DNA of 64,000 nucleotides from Glandiceps talaboti (GCF_964340395.1 NC_135569.1:14047519-14111518); one strand, 5' to 3'; counted from the first letter of the stretch, positions 11,580 through 25,360 are shown. Made by a program: numbers and translations. Notes: generated by a model not told the origin, from the sequence alone.

Positions 11580-13446
11580 AAAGTGTTTTGTTTTTCTCAG
11601 TTTTTTTTTTTCATGTCAAATATATTCCTTTTTATTCTCATTCCCACATCGGATAAATTTATCCTGTTATCTTTGTGAAGATACACAGCTTTGGTTTATT
11701 AAAACCAAGTTGGAGTTGTCGTACATACGTGTAGTATTTGTAAGTGCCCAGCTGATTGGCATCTCTGATTACTGTCAGTTACTTGGAAGTTTAAAGGTAC
11801 ATTTGCATAACAATAAGTGACAGCAGTATTGTTATGCAAATACAGACAATTCACAGTTCTCTTTGTCCTGTTGTATCCCTACACCACTTTCTTGCAGGAA
11901 CTGCTATATGCAAATTTGTCTTTGTATGTTATCTGGGGTACAGCAAATTTACATAGGGTCAAAGGTGTAAGGTCAGAATTACCATAACTGACAATACTAT
12001 TGTAGTAGTCTTTGCATTGTTGTATACTATCAAATAAATGGTCGTAACTCCCTCTTTTGTTTTGACCTTGTCTTGTTTCTAGACACTTTTAAGTGACTGA
12101 AGTAGAGAAATTAGGCAGGCATGTGGAAAAAAGTAGTTGGATGTTGATAAATTTAGAAGTTTAATACCCTCCTGTCTGGAACTGTGAATATGTCTGTTAA
12201 TATATCCATTGTCTACCAGAATGCAAAGTCAGACTTTTTGAAATCCAAGATACAGTAAAGGGGAAAAAAATGCACACACTCTGTCATAAAACTAGAAGGA
12301 CTATCACCGAACTTCAGAATGACAAAAAAATGTTACACAGCAAAACGGGGCTGAATATCTACTCAGAGACTTGGTTATCTGGCTTGAAAATATTATTCAC
12401 CAGTGTGCTGAGTCAGATTAGAGAAATGTCGATTTTTTTGGTCTTAAAATTTACATAATTATTTTTCTTATTTAAAAGATAAGTATTTAGGTAAGGTTGG
12501 TAAGTGAGGTAAAATCTACCTGAGCTCCTACGACCCCCTCCCCGTGAAAAGAGAATTGAAGAAACTTTAACTTTAAGGTTCGGTGTACCTGCTTATCGTA
12601 TTTCCTATGATCAGTAGTAAGTAGTAAAATTTACTTGAGTACCCAAGTTATTTTACCAGTGAGCCCTCCTCCCCCCCCCCCCCCCCCCCCCCCTTCCCCC
12701 TAGTCGGGTATGATGTGTAGTAACTACGTTACCATTACCTAATTACCATCTTGGCTGTCTCAGGAGTTCACCAACCGTAGCAAAAACACAAGTTGTCTGA
12801 AAGAACGTATCCAGTAGTTGTTATTTTTCTGTTCACTGGATAAAAATAATGAAATCCAACGCAATAGACCCTATTATTTAGAAACTTAAGCCGAAATATA
12901 GTGATTGTGTTTGTGCAATAGTATACACTATAACAATGGAATTGTTACTCTGTTACATTATCCCAGGGGCCGAAAAAACTGCAGTTCCTTTTAAATTGTC
13001 GTTTAAACAATTGACTTGTCTGGAATATTGACATAGCAATTCTTTTGTCTCTTTAGCCAATCTACGTTATGTCAATACCTCTTAGTCCAAAATCAAATAA
13101 GATGCCTGACCTCCGATAATTTATATCCCAAATTATATCGACTTAAAAATACCACAAAAAATTTCAAAAATAGATATTTGGGATGAAGTTCCTAACCTCA
13201 GTTTCATCTTTCAGTTTGTATAATCTAGTTTTATTGGTGCACAGGTCTTGTTTTCATAATTTTAGGCTGGTCAAATCTTCCAACATGATAGGTTAATTAA
13301 TTTGTTTTTGGGGAGGAGGGGGGATGGGGTGCTCCGTAAAGTTTAATTTGGAATGTTTCATACCAAGTCTTTTGATATCCATATCAATCAGCAGTGATAG
13401 TCCAAAGTGTTATAAAAAAAAATTTCTGGAAGTAAAAATATGAGTC
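11580..13446. other. Non-coding stretch with C-run and palindromic motif copies
   Basis: Holds a poly-C tract (12669-12693), two copies of the AGGTAAAATCTACCTGAG palindromic motif (12507 and 12623), and a minus-oriented copy of the AGCCAAGTCTCTG motif (12364). No exon is supported. Confidence 0.5.
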
Positions 13447-13734
13447 CAGGGCTTGAAATTAACAGTAGTCCCATGCCCACAGACTACCAATTCTTGTCTT
13501 GGGGCTATCATAATTTGCAGCTCATAGCCCACTCAGGCTATCACTGATTATGTGATGAAGATCAAGATTTATGGACATGAAAGTATTTTTAATAATACAC
13601 ATATTTCCAATAGAGGAAATCTGATTTCAGTTCAGGAATATCGGACTACAGGTCACAATCCTTTGGCCTCCAATTTCTGAAATTGGTAGCCCACTAGGAC
13701 TACCAAAGAAAAAAAAGTTAATTTCGAGCCCTTG
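13447..13734. mobile_element. hAT-like MITE, copy 2
   Basis: CAGGGCTTGAAATTAAC at the left and GTTAATTTCGAGCCCTTG at the right form good inverted repeats with a CAGGG-type tip, typical of hAT elements. Colinear with 11297-11579. Confidence 0.72.
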
Positions 13735-14294
13735 GTGATATTATGAATAAGTTATATCTAACAAAACAATTTTTTTAAAAAAAGATTCATTTGCTGCTTG
13801 TCTGTAGTGGTTAACTTTTAGTATACGTCAGTATAACATTAAGTTTAGTTACGGTAACAGGAGAATGAGTACAAAATGGCTTAAATCGTTGACTTGTTTC
13901 ACACCTCAGAAGTTTGATTTTAATACATTATTATACAAAAAATTGTCATCCTTAAAAATATTCCAGTAACAGCTTTGCAATTTAAACTTTTAGAGTTTAG
14001 ATTTATGACTGGGACATCACCGTATTTTACAAATCTAAAAATTCCCATGCCTTTAAAGGTGGAATCTCCTTTAGTATTGATTGATACAAGAACAATAAAT
14101 GGCTTCATTTGCATAACAAACATACTACTACTACGTTGTTGCCTTTTTCCATTCACCAAAGGTATCCACTGAAAATTACGACACAGTTAAATGCAACTCC
14201 ACCGATCGGTGTCAACTCGTGGCTAAATTTTGAAAAATTGATGTTAAAAACTTTTCCCTTTGTCGACTTGAGAATGTTTTAAGAGTGACTTAGA
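13735..14294. other. Non-coding stretch upstream of candidate exon
   Basis: CpG frequency rises modestly in the last 130 bp before ATG 14295. No TATA box is seen. Confidence 0.4.
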
Positions 14295-14393
14295 ATGGCA
14301 GAAGGTGGTTATGAACTTGAAATTACGGAAGAAGGCGATGAACCTCAATACACGACACAAAGTGGGAAGTTAAAGATTGAGGTGTATATGGCT
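14295..14393 (+). CDS. Candidate first exon (MAEGGYELEITEE...)
   Basis: ATG followed by 32 further codons: MAEGGYELEITEEGDEPQY, then TTQSGKLKIEVYMA, ending before a perfect intronic GTGAGT (exon side GCT is poor). An alternative donor GAG/GTGTAT at 14381 is also phase 0. Acidic composition and balanced codons look coding against the AT-rich flanks. No partner exon is identified in the next 17 kb. It could be a distant alternative first exon of rootletin (phase fits 34215) or belong to another gene. Homology is not recognised. Confidence 0.35.
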
Positions 14394-17300
14394 GTGAGTA
14401 CATGTACTATGTTATCATGTTATTTATACGTCTTCTTAGTTCACCCTGAAAAAGTCAAGATTATTTCTGTAATTTTTCTGTACTTACGAAGTAACTTACT
14501 CAACTGTCTTTGATTTCCGTGATATTGGCAACCATGTGTCTTTCCTTTCCTGTATCGTACATTTTCCACATTGGTGATTTTAAACTTTAGAATTACTCAA
14601 ACTTCAGAGTTGGTAGTCTATGACAACATTCGTCATTTGGGTATAGAAAAAGTGTTGTAAATCATAGCCCTACTGATTATTTCCCACGCGCAATCTGACT
14701 CCATTTTGAGAACTCGATGTTAAAGAACTGCTTTCTGTTTACACTCTCTAAAACGTTCTATCAGTAATTACAGTTTGAAGCCAGAACCGGAAATATCAGC
14801 TTTCTAAGTTTTAAATCGTCCAGGTGTTTGTTGAGAGTAGTATATCACAACATGACCTGGAGAATCAATGTATAGATAACCAAACTTTGAACAAAAAGTG
14901 AAATTTTTGGATCAACACAAACAGAAATATCAATGTTTTCATTGAAACCGTGTGCTTAGATCTCCTCTTACATAACATAAAAGCAACACAGCACCTGGTC
15001 ATATTTGTTAATACCTTAAAAATGCACTTAGTGTGAAAAAAACGAATGCATTCGCGATAGTCACTTAAAGGCCAGAACGTTAGTTGGCTCTCTGTGAACC
15101 CATTAATCAAATGCAAAGCTTTACAGACTAATCAAGCTTTTGTCAGCCTGGGCTATTGTGAAAGTAAATTCTTCCTTCAACGCAAAGTTTTGTTCATGGC
15201 TACGAAGATCATCTGAGCAATTTGAGCCGGTCAGTAAGTCTCTTAAATCTGGTGAGATAATATATTCTTTGCTACTGTATTTTCTTTGTATGTATTTATT
15301 CTCAGTTCTTGTGTGAAAAGGTCGTGAACTTTAAGTGATACAAGACAGATTATAACAATAGCTATTATCAAAAGTGATGACTGTGTTTTGTTCTCTTCAA
15401 CAAATGTTCATTATTAGAGATTAATTGCAGATTTATTTCCAATTTGACAGAGTATGAACTTTGTTTGATTGGAACAGCTTAATTTCTTTTTCACAAGTGG
15501 CTGAGAATGATGGTCTAATGTAGTTACAATTCTGTATTACCTATTCCAAGTTAGCACGTAACTTTTTAGCAGTAATTTTGTTGACGGTAGTAAGTAGGTA
15601 AAATATACCTGAGTCCCTCAGTCATTTTACAAATTACAGAGGTTCCACACCAAAGTTATCATAGGGTGTAACATATATGTACAGTTTACCTTGAGGTAGG
15701 CTCAATCATCAATACTGTATGTTATTATATAGGGTATCTATTTCAAGGTAACACATAGTTTTCAATTAAAGATCTCTGATGTATTGGTAGGCCAGGGGGG
15801 CTGTATACAGTGTTACAATACTGCTGAGTGTGATGACTATGCTTGCAATTGATGAACTTCACCTTGTACACACCCCATGGTAGTGTTAGCTAGGTAAGGC
15901 ATCATAAACCTTTCTTAGAAAGTAAAAGCAGTAATTTCATCAAAAATTGTCGTACATGAAGACTCAAGGACCAATGACAACGTTCATGGTCTCTGCTTTG
16001 AGGCAAGCAAAAGAGTGCCTCTCCCACCTTATAGAACGTGTCCCCTGACAAAGGTGCTCCTTCACTATTCTGACAAACCTACCCTTTGAAGTTGGACCTT
16101 CAGGAGATGGATCTTTTGATGTTTCTGTTGAAAATGAAATTGAGTAAGCTGTCTGTTTTATACCATTTCTGAGTTTCATAGTGGGTGGTTTGAATTTGTG
16201 CTGATGACTTTCAGCAGTCCTGTTTATTACTTTGGGCAGAGATAACACTGACATGAATACAAATCAACAGATAATGAATGTCACTGTTCCATCATTCATT
16301 AGTTGCAATTAGCTTTGATTAGGATGTCAAGTCTAATTAATTAAACAGCTAATGAATAAAGTGAGTTTGAGATTTCTGAAAAGTTGTCTTGAAACAATCG
16401 TTCTGGTTCAAAATAAAGTTTTTGCATGTGATATTAGCAATATGTAAATGATCATGTGTGTATGATTACACTTTTTGGACAGTGCATATCTTGTCATGGC
16501 AGAGGAAATGTTTGACGACAGGGAGAAATTCTGCTAAAACCTGTTTAATATGAATGAGTGGATTCACAGGGTCCTCTCACGTTTGAAATTGTAGGAAAAA
16601 CTTTGCATCTACTTAGGGACAATCGCACATTGTCACACAAGCTCAATAAGCAAACTTCGTTTATTTAGGGGGAGAGGGGGTCTGGCGTGAACTTGACTTT
16701 ATTTTCATATTTTGAATACAGCAGAACCAGTGATGTAGCGTTGCCATGATGTAGTACGACCAGTGTATATATTCCATGTTTTTTTGTGCAACTTGGGTCA
16801 TGCATAGTATAATCAGTAATGTAGTGATAATAGACAGTTGTCTCTCAAATCATGTCCCAGTGGAATCCACCATTGTTATTATCATTGATTTCTCTCATTA
16901 CGACAACTGTACATTGAAAGACATTTCTCACGATGTCAATGCTACTTTCTACACATTGATTTTTTAACCCATCATTTCACGTCTTAGTTCCTAGATAATT
17001 ACGACTTTCAGTTGTTCCACAAGATCATTGTCTTTGAGGCTATAGTCTTCCCCAGAAAATAATGTTTGAATCTTGGGAATCATACGGTATCAATACTCCT
17101 GGAGGGCACCAACTTCTGTCAAACCTGCTGTGTCACAGGACTTGACAGTAGTCCAGAAGGACGTATATACATGTACAGGTAGATCCATAAACATTGTATC
17201 CAGCCTGTTAAATTTATAACATGGTAGTCTGGTACACCAATGGAAACTTAAGCCATGTGAAATTGTAATTTGTAGCTGAAAAAGTTCACTTGCCTAATTC

Positions 17301-18839
17301 AAATCTGCAGACAACCAAGTTTACAAGCTCATTTCAAGTCCTTCGGTGTGCATGATTAAAAGAAATGAAATTCTGTTAATATCCACCCCTGCTGTTGGTG
17401 GTATTTTGGACTGTTCTTATTGTTTTTTTGTTGAAGAGATTCATCCATATTGTCAAAAATAGGAGGGATGACTACATGATGAGATAGTCTTTGAATATTG
17501 ATACCCAAGAAAATGTTGTGATATTGTCAACTCGGTCGTAGTCACCTCGTCAGTTCAGCTGCATAATTAATGTTTCCTTTGAAACAAAAATCAATCTGAT
17601 TATCAATGGGACATATAGGAATCACTTGCTGTCTGAGTAAAATGATAGGTGAAGTTGGCTAGTGATTCCTTGTGAGTATACTAATGGGGATGGAGGTGTT
17701 GTTGTTGGCACAACCAATTAGAACCCTGGGCACAAAATGCACGCTACACGTATTCCAATCTGTGTTTGAACTTGAACACAAGAGAAACTGTTATATTGGG
17801 AAAAGGGATTTTATGATAGACTCATAGAGGCTTATATTGATAAAATGTTCTTTCTGGTTTACCATTCTCATTACTCAATGCACCATTTTTTGTCGAAATG
17901 TTGTAAAAAAAAAAAAAAGTCAATCTAAAAAGTAATCTGACATTTCAGTAATTACCCTTCTCTCAGGGATGAAATCTCCACACTTTTAATTTCAGTATCA
18001 GATACTAAAATAGTATGTAAAAATAATGGGATGGGCAGGAGAGGAAATCATTACTTTTGCTCAGAAGGCTTGCGTATGTCTATTCTGCTAAAACTATTCA
18101 AAGTGTAAAAATGATGGTAACCTACCTTCAGCATGTTCATGTGGGCTTTAAAGCACAGAGTTAACAGACTTTGAAAGTGAACATGTAGTAACATGGAATC
18201 AGTAATAAATATTGAAATAGCAAGATAGTTACATTTTATTGGTCTTTCTCATTAAAATACAGACAGACCTCGTATATTTTATTCTCACCCCAGACAACAG
18301 AGGGCTCCCTTCAAGTCTTTAGTCAGATGTAGGTCTGTCATACAGTCATGTACAATATCATTTTTAGGTCAGCAATGACTAAAAATACTCCTGACTACAT
18401 TCCTAAAGTTTGTATTTCATTCCTGTACTATAAAGAGAGAAGAATTCAAATCATTTATTGGCAGTACCATTTATTTGGTGCCAGTTTTTGTCAGATAATG
18501 AGATTGCAATGACACTTGACACGGTCGAAATATTGCTGGAATTTTGGCGTACTTGTTCACCAAGGTATTTTTGTGATGGAGTTACTATAAGTATGTCAGA
18601 AATGTAGGTCAAGGTCAAGGTCTTGTGTGAAGAGAACAATAGGTATGACTGACAATACAATTGTTTTTAAACCCAAGTTCTGATTGTAATAGGATAAACA
18701 TTTAGGTGATAAAACAGTTGTCTGGAGGAGCTATAGAAAAAGTTGATGTAGAACAAAAGAATGATTCTATGTAATCCTTGTGGCTATATTGATAAGTAAA
18801 CACTATGGAAGAACATAGGATTGAATCACAGGCCTTTAA
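14394..18839. other. Long non-coding stretch
   Basis: One palindromic AGGTAAAATATACCTGAG motif at 15596-15613. A minus-strand frame at 15964-16254 (96 codons, contains internal AG and GT pairs) is the only long open frame of plausible composition but is not supported as a gene. A-run near 17907. Confidence 0.45.
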
Positions 18840-20673
18840 CTGGTTTAGAAACCTGATAGGGCTGAACAACACAACATATCTTACAGTGGTTTAGAAGTCT
18901 GATAGGGCTGAATAACATGACATATCTTACAGTGGTTTAGAAGTCTGATAGGTCTGAACAACGTGACATATCTTACAGTGGTTTAGAAGTCTGACAGGGC
19001 TGAACAACACAACATATCTTACAGTGGTTTAGAAGTCTGACAGGGCTGAACAACATGACATATCTTACAGTGGTTTAGAAGTCTGATAGGACTGAACAAC
19101 ATGATATATCTTACAGTGGTTTAGAAGTCTGATAGGGCTGAACAACATGACATATCTAACAGTGGTTTAGAAGTCTGATAGGGCTGAACAACATGACATA
19201 TCTAACAGTGGTTTAGAAGTCTGATAGGACTGTACAACACAACATATCTTACAGTGGTTTAGAAGTCTGATAGGGCTGAACAACACAACATACCTTACAG
19301 TGGTTTAGAAGTCTGATAGGACTGAACAACACAACATATCTTACAGTGGTTTAGAAGTCTGATAGGGCTGAACAACATGACATATCTTACAGTGGTTTAG
19401 AAGTCTGATAGGACTGAACAACACAACATATCTTACAGTGGTTTAGAAGTCTGATAGGGCTGAACAACATGACATATCTTACAGTGGTTTAGAAGTCTGA
19501 TAGGACTGAACAACACAACATATCTTACAGTGGTTTAAAAGTCTGATAGGGCTGAACAACATGACATATCTTACAGTGGTTTAGAAGTCTGATAGGACTG
19601 AACAACATGACATATCTTACAGTGGTTTAGAAGTCTGATAGGACTGAACAACACAACATATCTTACAGTGGTTTAGAAGTCTGATAGGGCTGAACAACAT
19701 GACATATCTTACAGTGGTTTAGAAGTCTGATAGGACTGAACAACACAACATATCTTACAGTGGTTTAGAAGTCTGATAGGGCTGAATAACATGACATATC
19801 TTACAGTGGTTTAGAAGTCTGATAGGACTGAACAACACAACATATCTTACAGTGGTTTAGAAGTCTGATAGGGCTGAACAACACAACATATCTTACAGTG
19901 GTTTAGAAGTCTGATAGGGCTGAACAACACAACATATCTTACAGTGGTTTAGAAGTCTGATAGGGCTGAACAACACAACATATCTTACAGTGGTTTAGAA
20001 GTCTGATAGGGTTGAACAACACAACATATCTTACAGTGGTTTAGAAGTCTGATAGGGCTGAACAACATGACATATCTTACAGTGGTTTAGAAGTCTGATA
20101 GGATAGAACAACATGACATATCTTACAGTGGTTTAGAAGTCTGATAGGGCTGAACAACACAACATATCTTATGAAGTCTGATAGGGCTGAACAACATGAT
20201 ATATCTTACAGTGGTTTAGAAGTCTGATAGGGCTGAACAACATGACATATCTTACAGTGGTTTAGAAGTCTGATAGGGCTGAAAATCATGACATATCTTA
20301 CAGTGGTTTAGAAGTCTGATAGGGCTGAACATCATGACATATCTTACAGTGGTTTAGAAGTCTGATAGGGCTGAACAACATGACATATCTTACAGTGGTT
20401 TAGAAGTCTGATAGGGCTGAAAATCATGACATATCTTACAGTGGTTTAGAAGTCTGATAGGGCTGAACAACACAACATATCTTACAGTGGTTTAGAAGTC
20501 TGATAGGGCTGAACAACATGACATATCTTACAGTGGTTTAGAAGTCTGACAGGGCTGAAAAACATGACGTATCTTACAGTGGTTTAGAAGTCTGATAGGA
20601 CTGAACAACACAACATATCTTACAGTGGTTTAGAAGTCTGATAGGGCTGAACAACATGACATATCTTACAGTA
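18840..20673. repeat. 46-bp minisatellite, about 40 copies
   Basis: The unit is ACAGTGGTTTAGAAGTCTGA then TAGGGCTGAACAACATGACA then TATCTT. Two main variants occur, GGACTG with CACAAC and GGGCTG with CATGAC. From about 19310 to 19850 they alternate almost strictly, giving a 92-bp dimer period. One copy near 20165 lacks 11 bases. No coding frame. Confidence 0.97.
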
Positions 20674-22389
20674 CAGTCTACATTTAAGCATAATTAACAA
20701 ATCATTGCAGCTAAGTGCTAGTCATATTTAATGTTTTTGATGAGTTATGAAATATTGATTGCTATAAATATAAATAAATATAGTATGCTAGTACAGTAAA
20801 TGGATTGACATTGTGTGTACTGGTTGTACAGTGGAAATAAATTGATTACTGCTAAGCCATTGTATTGATATTACTTCAGTTACCAGTGATATTGCCAAGA
20901 ATGTTAGACCTTGGATCCATGAAGTTGTGCAGAAATTCCAGAAATGAAATGATCATGTTATTTCTTTAGGACTGTTATCAGTTTATAGTCGATGTAAATC
21001 TTTTTACTGCAGTATTTACTAATTTTAAAAGGATGCAGAATTCGTTGGTATGAAAATTGACAGCCACTGAAAACAGCTAAGCTAATAAAACAAGTTAGAG
21101 GTAATTTATGTATCAAAGAAATGAATTGTTATGCAAATTATTTATTATGTATGATAATTTATGGGCAAACACTGATATTTAAATATGATTTGCATATCAA
21201 AGACATGGTTTATGCCAGATAGCCAAGCCTCTGCTAAGAGATAGAATTCATTCTAACTTACTATAGTCATATCTCATTGTATAGGGAAAGAATTTTGACC
21301 AAAACAATGGTAAAACTGATTATATTTTGTACGTTTTCATGACATCAAAACAATTTTTTGTTACAAGACAAAATTTCTGGAAAAAAGTGTAAATATTAAT
21401 ATTGCATAAAAAAAGGACTTCTGTTGCATGATTATTCCTATACTGTATTCAAAGCAAAGTGGTTTGTTATGGATGGTTTTATGTAAGATCTACCTGAGTT
21501 CACCAGTCACTTTACAGATTTCCTTGAAATAATTGTAGAATATTTGGAATTATATGCACCTTTTACCCGATTTCCCCTTTCTGTTACTACGGTTCACAAA
21601 CCATAGCAAAAACACTTTAAATGTAAAAGAGTTTGGCGTGCAGACGAACATGCACCAGTTAGCCTGAATGATCTAGTCTTTGTTACCACTGACTTATGTA
21701 ATAACTCCCCAACATCAGAGAGTGGTTACACAAGGCAAAATTTAAAAAAAAAAAATGTTTGTTTCCGATAACATGACTTCAGTAAATACGGTTGGTAGGT
21801 CTGAATTTTATTTTATTTTACTTTAAATTTCTTTGACTTCAAGGTAAGATACTCGTCGGTCATACTACTTCCGTGAGAGTTTGATGAGGTGTAAATGAAG
21901 ACAATGGATTATTAGATGAACACGTTATGCAGACTATACTGTTGTAGTCTAAAAAGACATGATTTCTCTCTGGAAGACATTTTTTTTAAAAAGTGACCAC
22001 AGATGAGGCAAGGGCATGAAGGTATACACAGAAATAGTTCTGAAGTAAATTGGTACCATTTTTACCTTTTAGCATGCAAAATAATGTTTAGGGTGGAGGC
22101 TTAAACTAGGGTCAGTCGGTTGGTAGAAACAAACTATTTTTTTGATTTGGCCTAAGCACTGGACCTTTTAGTGTTTCACACTAATGCACCACTGCATACC
22201 GATAATATCATACAAGCAGACTGATTTGTCATTTAAATTTTTAATATGCATATTATGATTAATGTATCTATCTGTTATCATATATTGAAAGAATCAAAAA
22301 TCAAATTAAAAATACATTTCTCCATATGAGATAAAAATAACGCCTGATAATCATAGACATAATCTGCTGGTACATTTTGTGTTGTAACG
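20674..22389. other. Non-coding stretch
   Basis: Contains a single AGATAGCCAAG motif (21214-21233) and a GTAAGATCTACCTGAG motif (21483-21498), both members of dispersed families. No exon is seen. Confidence 0.5.
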
Positions 22390-23015
22390 GTTTTTATCTT
22401 AAATTTGTATCTTTAATTATTTTCAATTCTAAATTCAAGCTAATTTATTATAAAACTAGCAGTTCTATTCAAAATCTGTCATAAATGCTTTCGTGTTTGT
22501 AGTTGTATGAAATTGGTGAAAAATAATTTTCAGAATTATGATAATATCAGTGTAAAATGGTATTGATTTCATTGGCTGATGAAGGGGGAAAAGGTCAGGT
22601 GACATCTACATGTATTTGCATAAAATTAAAGCAGAACTTAGATATTAACTGAAAAACTTGATAAAGTTGATTTGCTCACACATTTAGAGTCATTTTTTTA
22701 ATGCCAAATTTGTTGTTAATTATTTTAAACTCAAAATTCAGGTTATTTTTTGGTATTGGGTTCGTTGAATGATGATGGGGAAAAATCAGGTGACATCTGC
22801 ATATATTTACAACTAAATAAAAGTAAAATTGTATATTAAATAAAAGTGGTGTAACTTATTTATCTCAAATTTGTATCTTTAATTATTTTCAGCTCATGAT
22901 TCAGGTTTTTTATAATATAGTTTGGTATTGGTTTCATTTGTTGATGTTCAGCTGATAAAAACAAACTATGGACTTATTTCACCTAGATTACACAGATAAA
23001 TGCAAGCTGATAAAA
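22390..23015. repeat. Three degenerate tandem copies of a 150-280 bp segment
   Basis: TTTGTATCTTTAATTATTTT, TGGTATTGRTTTCATT and GTCAGGTGACATCTRCAT blocks recur near 22405, 22705 and 22870. Confidence 0.7.
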
Positions 23016-23056
23016 GTTAATTAATATCTGAAAAAAACACATTGATGTGATAACCA

Positions 23057-23152
23057 CAGACCTCTTAGCGGCATCAGTACAAAACGAAGCCGCAGCAGAA
23101 AAAGAAAGCTCTGACTTATCAGAGAAAACGTGTGCTCGATAACATCAAATGA
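23057..23152 (+). other. Short GC/CpG-richer block, possible small exon
   Basis: After a CCACAG acceptor-like site the frame reads DLLAASVQNEAAAEKESSDL then SEKTCAR and a TAA. Composition contrasts with the AT-rich flanks and looks protein-like, but no partner exon is known. Confidence 0.15.
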
Positions 23153-23352
23153 TGCTCATGGTTATACATGAATGTTACCCAAGGAAATACAGTCATTTTC
23201 ATAAAATGTTGGCTCTGGAGAGTCATTTCATGATTTTACATCACCTACAATTCGTGCGATTTCATAGAAACATGAACTTGATCTTCTGCATTGATAGGGT
23301 ATCTTTGCTGTGGGCTATTGCATCATGGGAGTCAGCAGGAATATGTATTCAG

Positions 23353-23438
23353 TGGTTGAACACTGAATATTCATGAGTACTAAACCTGCTATACATTTCA
23401 CTGTAAAACAGCTCTCATGAATATTCAGTGTTCAACCA
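23353..23438. repeat. Perfect 25-bp inverted repeat with 36-bp loop
   Basis: Arms at 23353-23377 and 23414-23438 are exactly complementary (TGGTTGAACACTGAATATTC plus ATGAG). They may be the ends of a very small MITE or form a hairpin. Confidence 0.85.
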
Positions 23439-24599
23439 TTAACTAATGGTAGAGTCGATACATAGGGTAAACTAACTGTATGTAATTTACATGTATGGTG
23501 TAGTACATGATGATAGTCAATAAGTTTATCAATAACATTTGTGACTTAAAGTTGATAAATTTTTAAGTATAACTGCCACTATTATTCATATAAAGCTTGA
23601 TTCTCCACTGACAAATTTTTCTTTCCCTGAAAAATTCCATCCCCGGTACAAAAAAGTAGTTGTAAAGACATGCCATTTTACTTACAAATATACCTTTCAA
23701 AACTAACATTGTTCTTGTGTGTTGTTCCAAATTTTTCTACCAAGAGATAAATAAATGCTGAAAAATTTCATCTTTATCGATGCCAAAGTTTCTTGTGTAT
23801 CATGTACCCTGATAAAATTTCTAACTTTTAGACATGGATAAAATCTGAACAGTAACAGTGGGCAACACCTACAGTTAGTGTTTGGAATATGCCATAGAGC
23901 TTGATCACTGTGAGGCATTGTGTCGTAAGCTAGAGCCGCTGTTTATATATCTGCTAAATTGCAGAAATGCAGATGTGCATATTACCGTTTCTAACAAGAA
24001 GTTTGCGTCTTTATGTTGAAGGGTCAACAAGGTGATGGTAGTACATGTTCTATCCAGTGAAACGACAATAATTGGTTATCTCACAGAATCGAAATTTTCA
24101 AAATCTGTCAAAAGTTACACTTCACTTACTGTGGTTTAAATACACGGAACTATTTTCATCCTAAAGCGAAATACACTTGTAAACATGACGACTATCGTAT
24201 ATCATTATCATAAAAGTAACAATTCCACTAACACAGCTACAGCTAGGATAATAAGATCACCTTACCTGTTCACAGAGACAGAATTGTAAGGAATATGGAC
24301 AACGTCCAACATTTGCCACCTAGCAGTTATAAAAGGATTTACACATGTAACCAATTAGACGTGTCCTTTGAGGGGCAGGAAAGCGTCCCTTTATTGATAA
24401 ATGTGTCTAAGGGATTAGTCTGTTATACTTTGCATACCAAAATGTTACGGTAGAAGGTTAGGTAAACTGTTCACGGGAACTACCAATCAGTAAACTTTTC
24501 TTTCATTTTTGAGTTATTTTTATGAAAAAATGCTTCCTGTGACGACGATGATCGCTTGAACATAATACACATCAGTACAAAAGTGATGTAGCAAAAGTA
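23439..24599. other. Non-coding stretch
   Basis: Nothing recognised apart from short AT-rich repeats. Confidence 0.5.
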
Positions 24600-24960
24600 A
24601 TCACGCCTAAGAATATGTCCTTTTTTTCATGAAAATATTGTGGAGATTTTAGAACATATTGCTAATATGTTGCTATGGTTAAAGCAACTACTTATAGTAA
24701 ATAAAGCTGGTTGTATTCAAGGTATATTTGATTTTAATTTACTCAAAAAAATAAAAGAAACTAAACTTAACTAAGATTCAGAATACACTCTTTATTTTGC
24801 CAAAGTATTGTTGGGAGTGTTGAACATTTTTTTAATATGTTGCCATGGATACAACACCCTTTGTTTACAGTAAACAAGCACTGAAGCAGGCTGTATTATA
24901 TTTGACATTATTTGATTAACACCTCATTGGAAATAATACACTCTTTGTTCAGGTTAGTAT
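24600..24960. repeat. Duplicated segment, about 200 bp, each carrying an X-box-like motif
   Basis: Copy 1 has AATATGTTGCTATGGTTAAA (motif 24669-24682). Copy 2 has AATATGTTGCCATGGATACA (motif 24839-24852). Both are followed by TTTAC/TTATAGTAAA and GGYTGTATT blocks. Confidence 0.65.
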
Positions 24961-25328
24961 GCAAACAAAGGTGTAAAGAAATCACTGCAAACTTTACAAA
25001 TCAGACTGATTTTCATTTTTGGCCTTTCTTTCTCTCTTTTGTGTTAGAAATGCAATAGCGATGAATAGGGAGATTGTTAGTAATCTACTTGACACTTATT
25101 AATTTTATTATTTGGTAAAAAAAAAATAGACATTTTGTTGAAAGAAAACTGATGTGTTTGTTCTTGAATTGAGTTATTATCTTGTTCAAAGTAGACCGTA
25201 CTTTTTTTGAGTGAGGTGAAATTTATGATGGCATCGTTCAAAATTTGACGTAATACTTTTTTTAGTCGCGACATTTGATGGGATATGCTTCTTGAATCTT
25301 ACGTTTAGTATTATTTTCTCATTATGGG

Positions 25329-25360
<32 letters not shown>

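Noticed and set aside
18840-20673. CRISPR-like array
   Set aside because: Units are contiguous without unique spacers and the DNA is animal nuclear; it is a minisatellite.
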